From positions 1 through 64,000 of the forward strand of contig NZ_WHNQ01000034.1 of assembly GCF_009362785.1 (NCBI RefSeq): a stretch of 64,000 nucleotides of DNA, read 5' to 3'. The notes beneath the pieces were generated by a model. The model did no database searches, was not told the DNA's origin, and saw only the letters and a list, made by a program, of their open reading frames with translations. This DNA is from Paraburkholderia atlantica. Lineage in GTDB: Bacteria > Pseudomonadota > Gammaproteobacteria > Burkholderiales > Burkholderiaceae. Each line of letters starts with the position of its first letter. The first letter of the stretch is position 1. Positions 51,574 through 60,821 of this stretch are shown piece by piece. Position numbers and translations under genes: made by a program.

Positions 51574-52749
51574 ATGAGGTATTCGAATCTGGTCGAGCGA
51601 CTGCAAGGGCGGCGCACGTCGGCTTGGGAAATCCATCGGGTCGCGCAGCAGGCGGCTGCGAGGGGCGAAGACGTGATCGTGCTGAGCGTAGGAGACCCCG
51701 AGTTCTCGACGCCCGCGCCGATCGTCGAGCGCGCCATCGATGCGCTGCGCGCCGGCGATACCCACTATACGGCGATGGCCGGCCGCGAGCCGCTGCGCGC
51801 CGCGATCGCCGCCGAGCACGGGCGTACCACGGGCCGTGACGTGAGCGCCGCCAACGTGGTGCTGACCGCTGGCGCGCAAAACGGCCTGTTTGCGGTGTCG
51901 CTGTGCCTGCTGGAGGCGGGCGACGAAGTGATCGTTCCCGAGCCGATGTATCTGACCTACGAGGCCTGCGTGCGCGCGGCGGGCGCGACGCTCGTCGCGG
52001 TGCCGGTCGATCCGGCGCGCGCGTTTCACGTCGACTGCGACGCGCTCGCGGCGGCGATCACGCCGCGCACGAAGGCGATCTTCTTCGCGACGCCGTGCAA
52101 TCCGACCGGCGTGGTGATGCAGCGCGCGGATCTCGAGCGCATCGCCCGGCTCGCGTGCGAGCACGACCTGTGGGTGCTGTCCGACGAGGTCTACGCGGAA
52201 CTGACGTTCGAACGCGACCACGTGAGCATTGCGTCGCTGCCCGGCATGGCGGAGCGCACGGTCACGCTCGGCAGTCTGTCGAAGTCGCACGCGATGGCGG
52301 GGTGGCGCGTCGGCTGGGCAATCGGGCCCGCGACGCTGATCGAGCACATGGCGCGGCTCGCGCTCGCGATGCTGTACGGCCTGCCGGGCTTCATCCAGCA
52401 GGCCGCATTGACGGCGTTGGAGAACAGGGCGGAGATCGTCGCGGCTATCCGCGAAATCTACCGGCGGCGGCGCGACGTCGTGTTCGAACGCTTGCATCGC
52501 GTGCCGGGCCTGCGGTGCCTGTTGCCCGAAGCCGGCATGTTCGTGATGGTCGACGTCAGCGGGACCGGGCTCGATACGACCGGGTTCACGTGGCAGCTGT
52601 TTCGCGCGCAAGGCGTGGCCGTGCTCGATGCAAGTGCGTTCGGGGAGACGGCGAACGGCTTCGTCAGGCTGGGGCTGGTGGTGGGCGAGGATCGATTGAT
52701 CGAGGCGTGCGACAGGATTGCGCGGTTCGTGGAAGGGGTGACGGGCTGA
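51574..52749 (+). CDS. Class I/II aminotransferase, AruH-like
   Basis: 391 residues from ATG 51574 (ATG 51556 is also open). Pattern and order match Pseudomonas AruH, the arginine-pyruvate transaminase: RTSAWEIHRVAQQAAARGED, VLSVGDPEFSTPAPIV, AGAQNGLFAVSLCLL, TPCNPTGVVM and SLSKSHAMAGWRVGW with the PLP Lys237. AruH starts the transaminase route of arginine use. Its usual partner aruI is not in the window, so a related amino donor remains possible. Confidence 0.88.
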   Translation: MRYSNLVERLQGRRTSAWEIHRVAQQAAARGEDVIVLSVGDPEFSTPAPIVERAIDALRAGDTHYTAMAGREPLRAAIAAEHGRTTGRDVSAANVVLTAGAQNGLFAVSLCLLEAGDEVIVPEPMYLTYEACVRAAGATLVAVPVDPARAFHVDCDALAAAITPRTKAIFFATPCNPTGVVMQRADLERIARLACEHDLWVLSDEVYAELTFERDHVSIASLPGMAERTVTLGSLSKSHAMAGWRVGWAIGPATLIEHMARLALAMLYGLPGFIQQAALTALENRAEIVAAIREIYRRRRDVVFERLHRVPGLRCLLPEAGMFVMVDVSGTGLDTTGFTWQLFRAQGVAVLDASAFGETANGFVRLGLVVGEDRLIEACDRIARFVEGVTG

Positions 52750-52758
52750 CCGAGAACC

Positions 52759-53556
52759 TCAAGCCGCCGCATAACCCAGCCGACGCGCCTGGGTTCCGGC
52801 GAGAGCGAGCAGCGTGTCGTCGCTCGCGGCCGTATCGGGAATCAGATATAGATCGCCGATATCGGTCACCGGATCGCTGAACGGCGTCGGTGAGCGGCGT
52901 TGCGAGATCAGGAACTCGCTGATCGGCGATGCATCCGCAAGGCCGAGAAACTGACCGATGCTGGCCGCCGTTTCGCGCGGTTCTTCGATGACCTTCCGGT
53001 ACGACACGGTCAACGCGCGAGCCGCCGGTATCTCTTCGAAAAATGCGTTGATCTCGCCGACGTATTGCCCCCACACGCGGATGCCGTCCTCGATCGATCC
53101 GGTCCAATGCTTGTGCACGAGCGAATTGGCCACGTGGCGAGGATCGCGGTGGATATGAATGAAACGCGCCTGCGGCAGCAGTTCGCGGATCAGACGCAAG
53201 CAGGAACCGGAGCGCGGCAGGCGTTCGATCGAACCCGTTCGGCCCGACAGTACCGTAGGGTCGGCGTACGACGGATGCTTGTCGCCCCAGATCGGCGCGC
53301 CGAACTTCAACTCTTCCCGATAGAAGCGCTCGACCCACCCGCCCAGCGTACGATGGCCGAATGCGAGCAGGCGCTCGCGTGAAGTATCGCCGAGCAGATC
53401 GGCGCGATGGCAGCCGACTTCGAGGAAGTCCTTCAGCAACGCAAACACGCGGCATTCGTTGGTCAGCTGGATCAGAGGATGCGCATTCAGCACCGAACAA
53501 AGAAAGGTCGTTCCGGACCGGGGCGAGCCAATGATGAATAGCGGGAAGGACTCCAT
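52759..53556 (-). CDS. Sulfotransferase family protein
   Basis: 265 residues from ATG 53556, with AGGAG at a good distance. The PAPS-binding 5'-phosphosulfate loop is FIIGSPRSGTTFLCSVL at the N-terminus, and the 3'-phosphate site is RFIHIHRDPRHVANSLVH near 140. No signal peptide or membrane helix. It transfers sulfate from PAPS to an unknown acceptor. It is on the same strand as the diiron protein at 53733-54722, 176 bp downstream of that gene, and the two may form a short pathway. Confidence 0.88.
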   Translation of the reverse strand: MESFPLFIIGSPRSGTTFLCSVLNAHPLIQLTNECRVFALLKDFLEVGCHRADLLGDTSRERLLAFGHRTLGGWVERFYREELKFGAPIWGDKHPSYADPTVLSGRTGSIERLPRSGSCLRLIRELLPQARFIHIHRDPRHVANSLVHKHWTGSIEDGIRVWGQYVGEINAFFEEIPAARALTVSYRKVIEEPRETAASIGQFLGLADASPISEFLISQRRSPTPFSDPVTDIGDLYLIPDTAASDDTLLALAGTQARRLGYAAA

Positions 53557-53732
53557 TGCGCGCTCCTTGTCGTTCGCTTGGGTTCCCAGCTTACGCAAGC
53601 AGCATGGCGTCAGCCTGACGCGGGCATGACTGCCGCGCCACTCGCTTGGATGGCCAGTGACTTCGACCGTCAAGCGGCGATTCGCAATTCTCGAATGCGG
53701 GGCGCGCGGGCACAGCGCGCGTTCGGCGCAGC

Positions 53733-54722
53733 TTATTTTTTCTTACGCACGAACTTCAAGCCGAAGCGCACCAGCCGCGGCATCGTTGCGGGCCGCAACA
53801 GCCGTGGGTCATAGCCCGCGAAGCGGCGTTCGTTTTCCTGAAGACACAGTTGCATCAATTGGGGCACGCTGATATCGACATCCGTCACCGACTGCGCGCC
53901 GTTGACCGTGAAGTTGTTATCGTGTTCGTGGACGTTGCCGTCGGCATCCATCGCACGCGCGAGCCCGATACGCTCCCAAACCAGAAACGCCCACACGCCC
54001 AATACCTTGAGCTCGAAGCGGATGCGCTGCCACCACGAAAGCTGCGCGCGATGCCAGGCGACCCAGTTCGCGAACAGCAGAATATGGCGGCACTCTTCCT
54101 GCATCACCGGCTCGAACGTTTCCGTCAGTTCCGGCGGGAACAGGCCCGAGCGCCGCGCCACTTCGAACAGGCCGAAGGCAAAGAAGCTGTCGATACATTC
54201 GCTATAGCCGGTCACGAGGTAAGCCCGCTCCGTGTCTTTCGGATAGACGTACGGAGGCTCGCTCGCGAGCTCGATGCCATACGCATGCACCATGCGCGAC
54301 AGCACTTCCTTATGGCGGTTTTCTTCCCACGCGTTCAGCGCAAGCGCGTCGCGCAGGTCCGGGGTGTCGAGCGTCGCGGCGTAGGCGGCCATGCGCAGGC
54401 GGGCTCTGCCTTCGGTTTGCACGGCGATGTCCCAGATCGGCAGCTCGACGATGCGCTTGAGCGTCGCGGCTTCGAGTGGCGGCCACTCGAGCACGGACGG
54501 GCGATACGGATTGAAGGTCTCGCGGAACATGCGGCACATTTCGTGCCGGTGCACGTCGGAGCCGGGCGTCAGCGGGCCGCTGACGGTGCTCGTCCAGTGC
54601 CGCATCGCGTGCTCGGCGGCGTCGAGGGTCGAGGGGGCCGGCTGTTCCTGCGGCAGGTGCGGCGCGCGAAAGCCCGGGATCAGCGCGGCAGCGTCGAATG
54701 CATCCAGTACCAGTTGGTCCAT
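53733..54722 (-). CDS. Ferritin-like diiron protein, hypothetical
   Basis: 329 residues from ATG 54722. Two ExxH-type motifs on helices (NAWEENRHKEVLS and MQEECRHILLFAN) with further acidic residues are typical of a ferritin-like diiron carboxylate site, as in fatty-acid or aromatic diiron oxygenases. No family name is certain. A hydrophobic stretch (VLGVWAFLVWERIGLA) may contact the membrane. Upstream of a sulfotransferase gene on the same strand; joint function is an inference. Confidence 0.7.
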   Translation of the reverse strand: MDQLVLDAFDAAALIPGFRAPHLPQEQPAPSTLDAAEHAMRHWTSTVSGPLTPGSDVHRHEMCRMFRETFNPYRPSVLEWPPLEAATLKRIVELPIWDIAVQTEGRARLRMAAYAATLDTPDLRDALALNAWEENRHKEVLSRMVHAYGIELASEPPYVYPKDTERAYLVTGYSECIDSFFAFGLFEVARRSGLFPPELTETFEPVMQEECRHILLFANWVAWHRAQLSWWQRIRFELKVLGVWAFLVWERIGLARAMDADGNVHEHDNNFTVNGAQSVTDVDISVPQLMQLCLQENERRFAGYDPRLLRPATMPRLVRFGLKFVRKKK

Positions 54723-54938
54723 TGGGTATTCTCGGCAAGGCGACGAAGGCGCTGTCGATTCTGCCACGACTGCGCAGGTGTGCGCCATGTGCAGGAAAAG
54801 GCGCTATGTAATGTTGGGGCGTGCCGCGACACCGAAGGTTGACGCCGCACAAACTTGCGTCAAGAATCGAGCGCCGGGTGCGCTCCACAATCCGGCTGGA
54901 CGGCCTCCAGCGCTTTTCGACTCGTCGCGGACGACTTC

Positions 54939-56642
54939 ATGACCCTTCGCTTCTGTTCCTCGTTGCGCCGCTTGCTGACAGCGGGACTGCCGGCCGCCGC
55001 GCTGACGGTGGCGCTTTCCGTCGCCGGTGCGGTGTCGTTCGGCGAACGATGCATGGCAGCCGGGCAGGCCGATGCGAGGGCAGGCACGGACGCCGCCGCA
55101 TCCGCGCCGAGCGCGCCGCAGGTCGGCGAATCGAATGAGCCGCACAAGCGGACGGCTGCATCGAATGCACCGGACTCGGCCGACGCGGCGAGGCCTCACA
55201 ACGACAGGGCGTCGCCGCCCGCGATTCCGGTGCCGCCGGAAACCACCAGCACGACCACGCATTCGCTGCGCTTGAACGGTCGCAAGCTCGACTACACGGC
55301 GAGCGCCGGCAATCTGTTGCTGCACGACAAGACCGGCGCGGCCAACGCGAGCGTGTTCTATGTCGCGTACACGGTGCCCACCAAAGCGCCGGCCACGCGT
55401 CCCATCACGTTTCTGTTCAACGGCGGCCCAGGCGCCGGCAGCGTATTCCTGATGATGGGCTCGGTCGGGCCGAAGCGCGTGCGCACCGCGAGCCCCGCGA
55501 GCACGCCGCCCGCGCCGTACACGCTCGAAGACAACCCCGACAGCCTGCTCGACACGACCGACCTCGTGTTCATCGATGCGGTCGGCGCGGGCCTGTCGAG
55601 ACCGGTCGGGCATGGCACGGGCAAGGACTTCTGGGGCGTCGATCAGGACGTCGGTGCGTTTGCGCAATTCATCGACCGCTATCTGACGGTGAATCAGCGC
55701 TGGAATTCGCCGAAGTACCTGTTCGGCGAATCGTATGGCACCGCGCGCGCTGCGATGCTCGCTTATCAGTTGGGGCAGCACAATATCGCGCTGAACGGCG
55801 TGATCCTGCTGTCGTCGGTGCTCAATTCCGCGGCGTTCGCGCCCGGCACCGATTTCAAGAGCGAGAGTTATCTGCCGAGCTTCGCGGCGATCGCGTGGTA
55901 TCACGACAAGGTCACGCCGAAGCCCGCGAGCTTGCCGGCCTTTGTCGACGAAGCGCGCGCGTTCGCGCGCGGGCCCTATGCTCAGGCGCTCGATCAGGGC
56001 GATGCGCTGCCCGACGATCAGCGCGACGCGATCGCCGCGCGCGTCGCGTACTACACCGGTCTCGACGTGGGCTTCGTGAAGCGCAACCGTCTGCGTCTTT
56101 ATCCGTCGCGTTTTCGAAACGAGTTGCTGCGCAACGAGTCGCGCAGCGTAGGGCGCTACGATGCGCGTGTCGAAGGCCTGAATTACGACGATGCAGCGGA
56201 AGATCCCGATTTCGATGCGTCGGTGAGCAGCGTGTCGAATGCGTTCAATGCGGCGCTTCATCAGCATCTGTCGGAAGACCTGCACTACACGCCGACCGAC
56301 CGTTACCTGGTGTTCAGCGACGATGCGTTGAGGCAGTGGGACTGGAAACATCGCGAATGGTGGGGCGAACGGCTGGAGCTGCCGTACGCGGGCGGCGATC
56401 TGGCCGAAGCGATGCGGCAGAATCCGCAGTTGCGGGTGCTGTCGCTGAACGGCTACTTCGATCTCGCCACGCCGTTTTACGCGACCGAATATGCGCTCGC
56501 GCATCTTGGCCTCGATCGGTCGCTGCGCGAGAACGTGCGCATCGCCTACTATCCGACCGGCCACATGGTGTATCTCGACGATGCCGCGCTGCATGCGATG
56601 AAGCGTGATCTCGTGAGCTTTTATACGGCTCAGCCGCATTGA
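54939..56642 (+). CDS. Serine carboxypeptidase S10 family peptidase
   Basis: 567 residues from ATG 54939. A signal peptide (residues about 1-42, ending MAAGQA) and a Ser/Pro/Ala-rich spacer lead to the S10 alpha/beta-hydrolase domain. The oxyanion region is FNGGPGAGSVFLMMGSVGP, the nucleophile Ser is in LFGESYGTARA (about 265), Asp in LNGYFDLATPFYATEY and His in YYPTGHMVYLDDAAL. It removes C-terminal amino acids from peptides, outside the cytoplasm. Single gene. Confidence 0.92.
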   Translation: MTLRFCSSLRRLLTAGLPAAALTVALSVAGAVSFGERCMAAGQADARAGTDAAASAPSAPQVGESNEPHKRTAASNAPDSADAARPHNDRASPPAIPVPPETTSTTTHSLRLNGRKLDYTASAGNLLLHDKTGAANASVFYVAYTVPTKAPATRPITFLFNGGPGAGSVFLMMGSVGPKRVRTASPASTPPAPYTLEDNPDSLLDTTDLVFIDAVGAGLSRPVGHGTGKDFWGVDQDVGAFAQFIDRYLTVNQRWNSPKYLFGESYGTARAAMLAYQLGQHNIALNGVILLSSVLNSAAFAPGTDFKSESYLPSFAAIAWYHDKVTPKPASLPAFVDEARAFARGPYAQALDQGDALPDDQRDAIAARVAYYTGLDVGFVKRNRLRLYPSRFRNELLRNESRSVGRYDARVEGLNYDDAAEDPDFDASVSSVSNAFNAALHQHLSEDLHYTPTDRYLVFSDDALRQWDWKHREWWGERLELPYAGGDLAEAMRQNPQLRVLSLNGYFDLATPFYATEYALAHLGLDRSLRENVRIAYYPTGHMVYLDDAALHAMKRDLVSFYTAQPH

Positions 56643-56728
56643 GATCGGCGAATCGGCGCACGATGTCGAACGGTATAATTCCACGCACCGTGCAGTAGCC
56701 GCGCGCCTCGTCAACCGCGCTTCATCGT

Positions 56729-57484
56729 TTGCCGCTTATGCCATTCAGCCCAATTCCGTCCTTCGCGCGCAAGCGCATTTCCGACGTGGTTTCCGACCAG
56801 ATCAAGCAACTGATCTCGGAGGGCACGCTGATGCCCGGTGACCGGCTGCCGGCCGAGCGCGATCTCGCGGCGCAGCTCGGCGTGTCGCGGCCGTCGTTGC
56901 GCGAGGCGCTGATCAGGCTGGAGGCGGACGGTTACATCGAAACATCGGGCCGCGGCGGTTTCACCGTGGTCGACGTGACCGCGCCGATCATCTCGAAGCC
57001 GCTTGCCGAACTGCTGCTGCAGAATCCGCGTACCAGTGCCGATATTCTGGAGCTGCGCCAGGGGCTCGAGGCGATTTCGACGGTCTATGCCGCGCAGCGC
57101 GCAACCGCCACCGACCTGAAGAAAATTCGCGCGGCGTTCGAGGCGTTGAAGGCTGCGTCGTTGTCGCGTGATCGCGCGAATCTCGCCGAACTCGATGCCG
57201 CGTTTCATCTCGCGATCGCCGACTCTACGCATAACGTCGCGCTGGCGCATGTGATGCACGGCATTCACACGCTGATTCGCGAGGGCATGCGCCAGTATCA
57301 TCGCTTGATCGATTACGACGATGCGATGGAAAAGCAGTTGATGAGCCAGCACCAGGCGATTTACGACGCGGTCGTCGCGCGCGATGCGCCCAAAGCACGC
57401 AAGGCAGCCGAGCGGCATCTGGCCTTCGTGCGCGAGATTTACAAGGACGATGCGACGAAGCCGTCGGCTGCCGTGATTTCCTGA
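56729..57484 (+). CDS. FadR/GntR family (FCD) regulator, LldR-like
   Basis: 251 residues. N-terminal GntR winged helix (about 15-85): ISDVVSDQIKQLISEGTLMP, GDRLPAERDLAAQLGVSRPSLREALIRLE in order. The FCD domain (about 100-235) has the metal-ligand pattern LDAAFHLAIADSTHN, HGIHTLIREGM and QHQAIYDAVVARD. Members include the lactate regulator LldR and the pyruvate regulator PdhR, which bind TTGGTnnnACCAA. Exactly that site lies in front of lutA 4.6 kb downstream (61326-61338), so it is the likely lut repressor although 57.5-60.8 kb separates them. Confidence 0.9.
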   Translation: MPLMPFSPIPSFARKRISDVVSDQIKQLISEGTLMPGDRLPAERDLAAQLGVSRPSLREALIRLEADGYIETSGRGGFTVVDVTAPIISKPLAELLLQNPRTSADILELRQGLEAISTVYAAQRATATDLKKIRAAFEALKAASLSRDRANLAELDAAFHLAIADSTHNVALAHVMHGIHTLIREGMRQYHRLIDYDDAMEKQLMSQHQAIYDAVVARDAPKARKAAERHLAFVREIYKDDATKPSAAVIS

Positions 57485-57528
57485 GTGGCCCGGCCACGCG
57501 AAACATCTGGCGACGGAGCGTAGCCGAC

Positions 57529-58668
57529 TCAGTCGGCGACAAACACCTGTTCGCCTCGCCCCAATGGCACGACGACGGGTCGCTGCACGGCGGTCTCGAT
57601 ATCGATGTGCCGCCCCTCGCGCGAAGAGCGTTCGAAGGCATCCAGCACCTCCAGCACATGTAACGCCAGTTCGCCGCTCGCGCGATGCGGCCGATCCCGG
57701 CGCAATGCCACCGCCATGTCCAGCACGCCCACGGCGCGGTAGTTGGCCACGCGCGCGCCACTTCTCAACGTGAAGTTGTCGACGCCAAAGGCGTGATGCT
57801 GTGTGTCGAGCGGCTTGAAGCCGCTATCACGTTCAGCCACGCGCGGACTTCCGCCAAAGAAATTCGGGTCGACGCCCAACAGCGTGCCTTCGGTGCCGTA
57901 GATTTCGATGGGCGCACGCTGATGAGCCCACACGTCCCACGAGGCACTCATCGACACGTTGGCGCCGCTTGCAAATTGCAGGATGCCGTTGACCGTAGTG
58001 GGCACCTCGACCTCGATGACCTGGCCGCGGAGCGGCTCACTGGAGATGATGCGCTGTGGAAAACCGATGGTCGCGCAAGCGGACACGCGTGCCACCGGTC
58101 CCAGCAAGTTGACCAGCTGGGTCACGTAATACGGGCCCATGTCGTGAATGGGTCCGCCGCCCGGCTTGAAAAAAAACTCTGGATTGGGGTGCCAGGATTC
58201 CATGCCGCGAGACAACACCGCCACGGCCCCGCCTATAGGGCGCCCAATGCGGCCGGCATCGAGCGCCGCGCGGCAGGCCTGATGGGCCGCGCCGAAGAAG
58301 GTGTCCGGTGCGCAGCCCACACGCAATCCCGACGCCTCGGCTCGCGCCAGCATTGCGCGTGCGGACGCGAAGTCGGTAGCCAAAGGCTTTTCGAGGTAGA
58401 CGTGCTTGCCGGCCTCCAGAATCTGCAGGCTTACCGGCACATGCGCGTGCGGCACCGTCAGGTTGATGACGATTTCGATGTCGGGGTCGGCCAGCAGCGC
58501 GTCCACCGACATCGCCGCAACGCCGTGCTGCGCGGCCTTGGCCTGGGCGGCCTCCGGACGCAAGTCGGCGCAAGCCTTGACGCGGGCGAACTCCGAATTC
58601 GCCGCGCCGGTGAAATAGGCATCGCTGATGTTGCCGCAACCGATGATGCCGATCAGGACAGGTTTCAT
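57529..58668 (-). CDS. Gfo/Idh/MocA family oxidoreductase
   Basis: 379 residues. The Rossmann NAD(P)-binding start is IGIIGCGNISDAYFTGA. The EKPLA motif with the catalytic Lys follows (VYLEKPLATDF), and GGPIHDMGPYYVTQLVNLLG is the typical GGxxxDxGxH-like loop. Such enzymes oxidise or reduce sugars and inositols. Starts 3 bp after the sugar isomerase-like gene and so is the second gene of that minus-strand unit. Confidence 0.92.
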   Translation of the reverse strand: MKPVLIGIIGCGNISDAYFTGAANSEFARVKACADLRPEAAQAKAAQHGVAAMSVDALLADPDIEIVINLTVPHAHVPVSLQILEAGKHVYLEKPLATDFASARAMLARAEASGLRVGCAPDTFFGAAHQACRAALDAGRIGRPIGGAVAVLSRGMESWHPNPEFFFKPGGGPIHDMGPYYVTQLVNLLGPVARVSACATIGFPQRIISSEPLRGQVIEVEVPTTVNGILQFASGANVSMSASWDVWAHQRAPIEIYGTEGTLLGVDPNFFGGSPRVAERDSGFKPLDTQHHAFGVDNFTLRSGARVANYRAVGVLDMAVALRRDRPHRASGELALHVLEVLDAFERSSREGRHIDIETAVQRPVVVPLGRGEQVFVAD

Positions 58669-58671
58669 GGA

Positions 58672-59439
58672 TCAGGCTCCGAGCTGGTGCAGATAGGCAA
58701 AGGCGTTGCGGGCGAAGCGTTCGCCGTCGCTGGGATTGTCGTGCTCGGCGGCGAGAAAACGCGCCCCCGCTTCGCGGCAGGCCACGGACAGCGTGGGCCA
58801 ATCCATGACGCCGTGACCCACGTCGGCCCAGCCGTCCTCGTCGAGTTTTTTACCCGCCGGCGCGAGGTCTTTCGCATGCGCCGAGACCACGCGGCCCGTA
58901 TAACGACGCAGCCATGGCAGCGGATCGGCGCCGCCGCGCACGAGCCAGGCGACATCCACTTGCCAGCCGAGCGGGCTTGCTCCGGCGGACTCGAACAGCA
59001 GTTCCAGCGCCGTTGCGCCGGTCTCTTTCGCCCTGAGTTCCCAATCATGGTTGTGGTAAGCGAGACCGATGCCCTGATCGGCGAGCCGATGAGCGAAGTC
59101 GCCCAATTCGCTGCCGAGCGCCCGCCAATATGCGGCGTCACTGTCGCGCTCGGCTGGCGGCACCGCGGGCATGACCAACTGGGTGAAACCGATGGTCTCG
59201 CACGCCGCGACTACTTCTTGCAAACGCTCACGCAGCATGGCCATGCTGAGGTGGCTGGACGAGGCGCTCAGGCCGCGCGCCTGAAGCTTGTCTCGGGTGT
59301 CGGCCGCATCTTCGAGCAAGGACCCGATCAGCTCCACCTGGCGAAATCCGGCTTGGGCTGCAATGTCGAGCTGCCGGTCGAGATCGCCCGCATTACGCAG
59401 GCTGTAAATCTGGATGGAAATGGGCAAGGCTTGATTCAT
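58672..59439 (-). CDS. Sugar phosphate isomerase/epimerase (AP endonuclease-2 fold)
   Basis: 255 residues, a TIM barrel of the AP_endonuc_2 group. The motifs are ISIQIYSLRNAGDLDRQL (strand 1), QVELIGSLLED, YHNHDWELRAKE (metal His), WQVDVAWLVRGG and AKDLAP with AEHDNPSDGE (Glu, His, Asp ligands). It isomerises or epimerises a sugar or keto sugar with a divalent metal. First gene of an operon with the Gfo/Idh oxidoreductase; a LacI regulator is divergent. Confidence 0.9.
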   Translation of the reverse strand: MNQALPISIQIYSLRNAGDLDRQLDIAAQAGFRQVELIGSLLEDAADTRDKLQARGLSASSSHLSMAMLRERLQEVVAACETIGFTQLVMPAVPPAERDSDAAYWRALGSELGDFAHRLADQGIGLAYHNHDWELRAKETGATALELLFESAGASPLGWQVDVAWLVRGGADPLPWLRRYTGRVVSAHAKDLAPAGKKLDEDGWADVGHGVMDWPTLSVACREAGARFLAAEHDNPSDGERFARNAFAYLHQLGA

Positions 59440-59534
59440 GGTCGTCAGTCCAAAGAGTCAAGGGAATGCGGCACGGATGGCAGCTTGCTCGGATGGCGAG
59501 CAGCGACCGCTGCAAAGCGGGGTGCAGGTCAGCA

Positions 59535-59550
59535 GGGTAAGCGCTTTCCC
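59535..59550. promoter_or_regulatory. LacI-type operator before the sugar operon
   Basis: GGGTAAGC/GCTTTCCC is a 16-bp palindrome with one mismatch centred on CG, as LacI-family operators are. It lies about 100 bp before the isomerase start and 250 bp before the LacI gene. Confidence 0.7.
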
Positions 59551-59724
59551 GTTTGCCTGGAACATGGGCTTTACCCTATGCGACGGGGATCGAGCCAGGC
59601 ACGAATACGGGCAAAGGCAATTGAGATGCGGAACATATAAGGCTGCCGGTTGCTGCAACGTCATGGCCCGCAGCAAGCCATGTCTCAATCTCCGCGCAGG
59701 TTCGACGCTCAATAGCGCAACGTA

Positions 59725-59738
59725 GGAAAAAGTTTTCC
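59725..59738. promoter_or_regulatory. Second candidate LacI-family operator
   Basis: GGAAAA-AG-TTTTCC is a perfect 6-bp-arm inverted repeat, 64 bp in front of the LacI-family gene. It could be an autoregulatory site, though it lacks the central CG of the 59535 palindrome. Confidence 0.45.
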
Positions 59739-59801
59739 CTCTGGTGATACTATTGTTACCTCCCGGCTAACAGCGGGCCCGCCGCTGCCTGAACCAACAC
59801 G

Positions 59802-60794
59802 ATGCGAAGCAAACCCTCTATCGAAGCCGTCGCCCGCGAGGCTGGCGTATCAATTGCCACGGTGTCGCGTGTGCTCAACGGCACGAAGCCCGTATCGGCG
59901 GCCACGCGTGAGCGGGTCGAGGCGGCGGTAAGCGCATTGGACTACCGCGTCAATCCGTTCGGCCGCAGCCTGAGTACCGGGCAGAGTCGCATTCTGCTGA
60001 TGCTGATGCCGGACTTCGCGAATCCCTATTACGCCGAGATCGTGCGCGGGGCCGCCGCGGTCAGTCGCCAGGCCGGTTACACGCTGCTTCCGGCGGACCT
60101 GGAAGCGTGGACTGGCACAGCGGACGCCTCCCTGCCGACGCTGCTTGGCAGCCTGAGCGACGGCGTCATCAATCTCGTGCCGATGTCCGACCAGGCAGCC
60201 CGGCGCGAGGCGGCGAACGGCAAGCCGTGGGTCAATTGCTCGGAGTTCATGCCCGGTAGTGACGTGCCTTATGTCAGCATCGACCATCGCCAGGCCGCTA
60301 CGGATGCGGTGCAGTACCTGATCAACAAGGGCCACCGGCGCATCGGCTTCATCACCAGCGATGAGCGCTTCCTGTATGCGCGTCAGCGACGCGAGGGCTA
60401 CGACGCCGCACTACTGCGCGCCGGTCTGGCGCCTGCGCCCGAGCTTGTCTGCGTCACTGGCGATAACAGCTACGCGGCCGGAAGCCAGGCGGCGGCAAGT
60501 CTGCTGGCGGTGGTGGACCCGCCGAGCGCCGTGTTCGCCGTGTCGGACACGTTGGCGATCGGCGCGATCAAGTGCTTTAGCAAGGCCGGCCGGCGGGTGC
60601 CGCACGACGTCGCCGTAATGGGCTTCGACGATGTGCCCATCGCCGACATCTTCGAGCCGGGGCTGACGACCGTGGCCCAGCCGATGGTCGAACTGGGCGC
60701 CGCGGCCGCCGAAATGCTGCTGGCGCTGCTGGACGGGCAACGCCCCGCGCCGCGCATTCTGCAACATCGGCTGGTGCTGCGGGAGTCGGTTTGA
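59802..60794 (+). CDS. LacI family transcriptional regulator
   Basis: 330 residues. The N-terminal LacI HTH (1-50) is SIEAVAREAGVSIATVSRVL then NGTKPVSAATRERVEAAV. The hinge and periplasmic-binding-like core has QSRILLMLMPDFANPYYAEI, LIDK-type INKGHRRIGFITSD, AVFAVSDTLAIGAIKC and VAVMGFDDVPIADIFEPGLTTV. It binds a sugar-derived effector and represses the divergent isomerase/oxidoreductase pair. Two palindromes in the intergenic region fit this. Confidence 0.92.
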   Translation: MRSKPSIEAVAREAGVSIATVSRVLNGTKPVSAATRERVEAAVSALDYRVNPFGRSLSTGQSRILLMLMPDFANPYYAEIVRGAAAVSRQAGYTLLPADLEAWTGTADASLPTLLGSLSDGVINLVPMSDQAARREAANGKPWVNCSEFMPGSDVPYVSIDHRQAATDAVQYLINKGHRRIGFITSDERFLYARQRREGYDAALLRAGLAPAPELVCVTGDNSYAAGSQAAASLLAVVDPPSAVFAVSDTLAIGAIKCFSKAGRRVPHDVAVMGFDDVPIADIFEPGLTTVAQPMVELGAAAAEMLLALLDGQRPAPRILQHRLVLRESV

Positions 60795-60821
60795 GCGGTC
60801 GCGCCGCTAACGGATCGGTCT

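Noticed and set aside
54804..56714. A 636-codon frame antisense to the S10 peptidase
   Set aside because: The sense strand has a full catalytic triad and signal peptide; the antisense frame is an Arg-rich shadow.
57685..59640. A 651-codon frame antisense to the Gfo/Idh and isomerase genes
   Set aside because: It spans two well-supported genes on the other strand and encodes no known motif.
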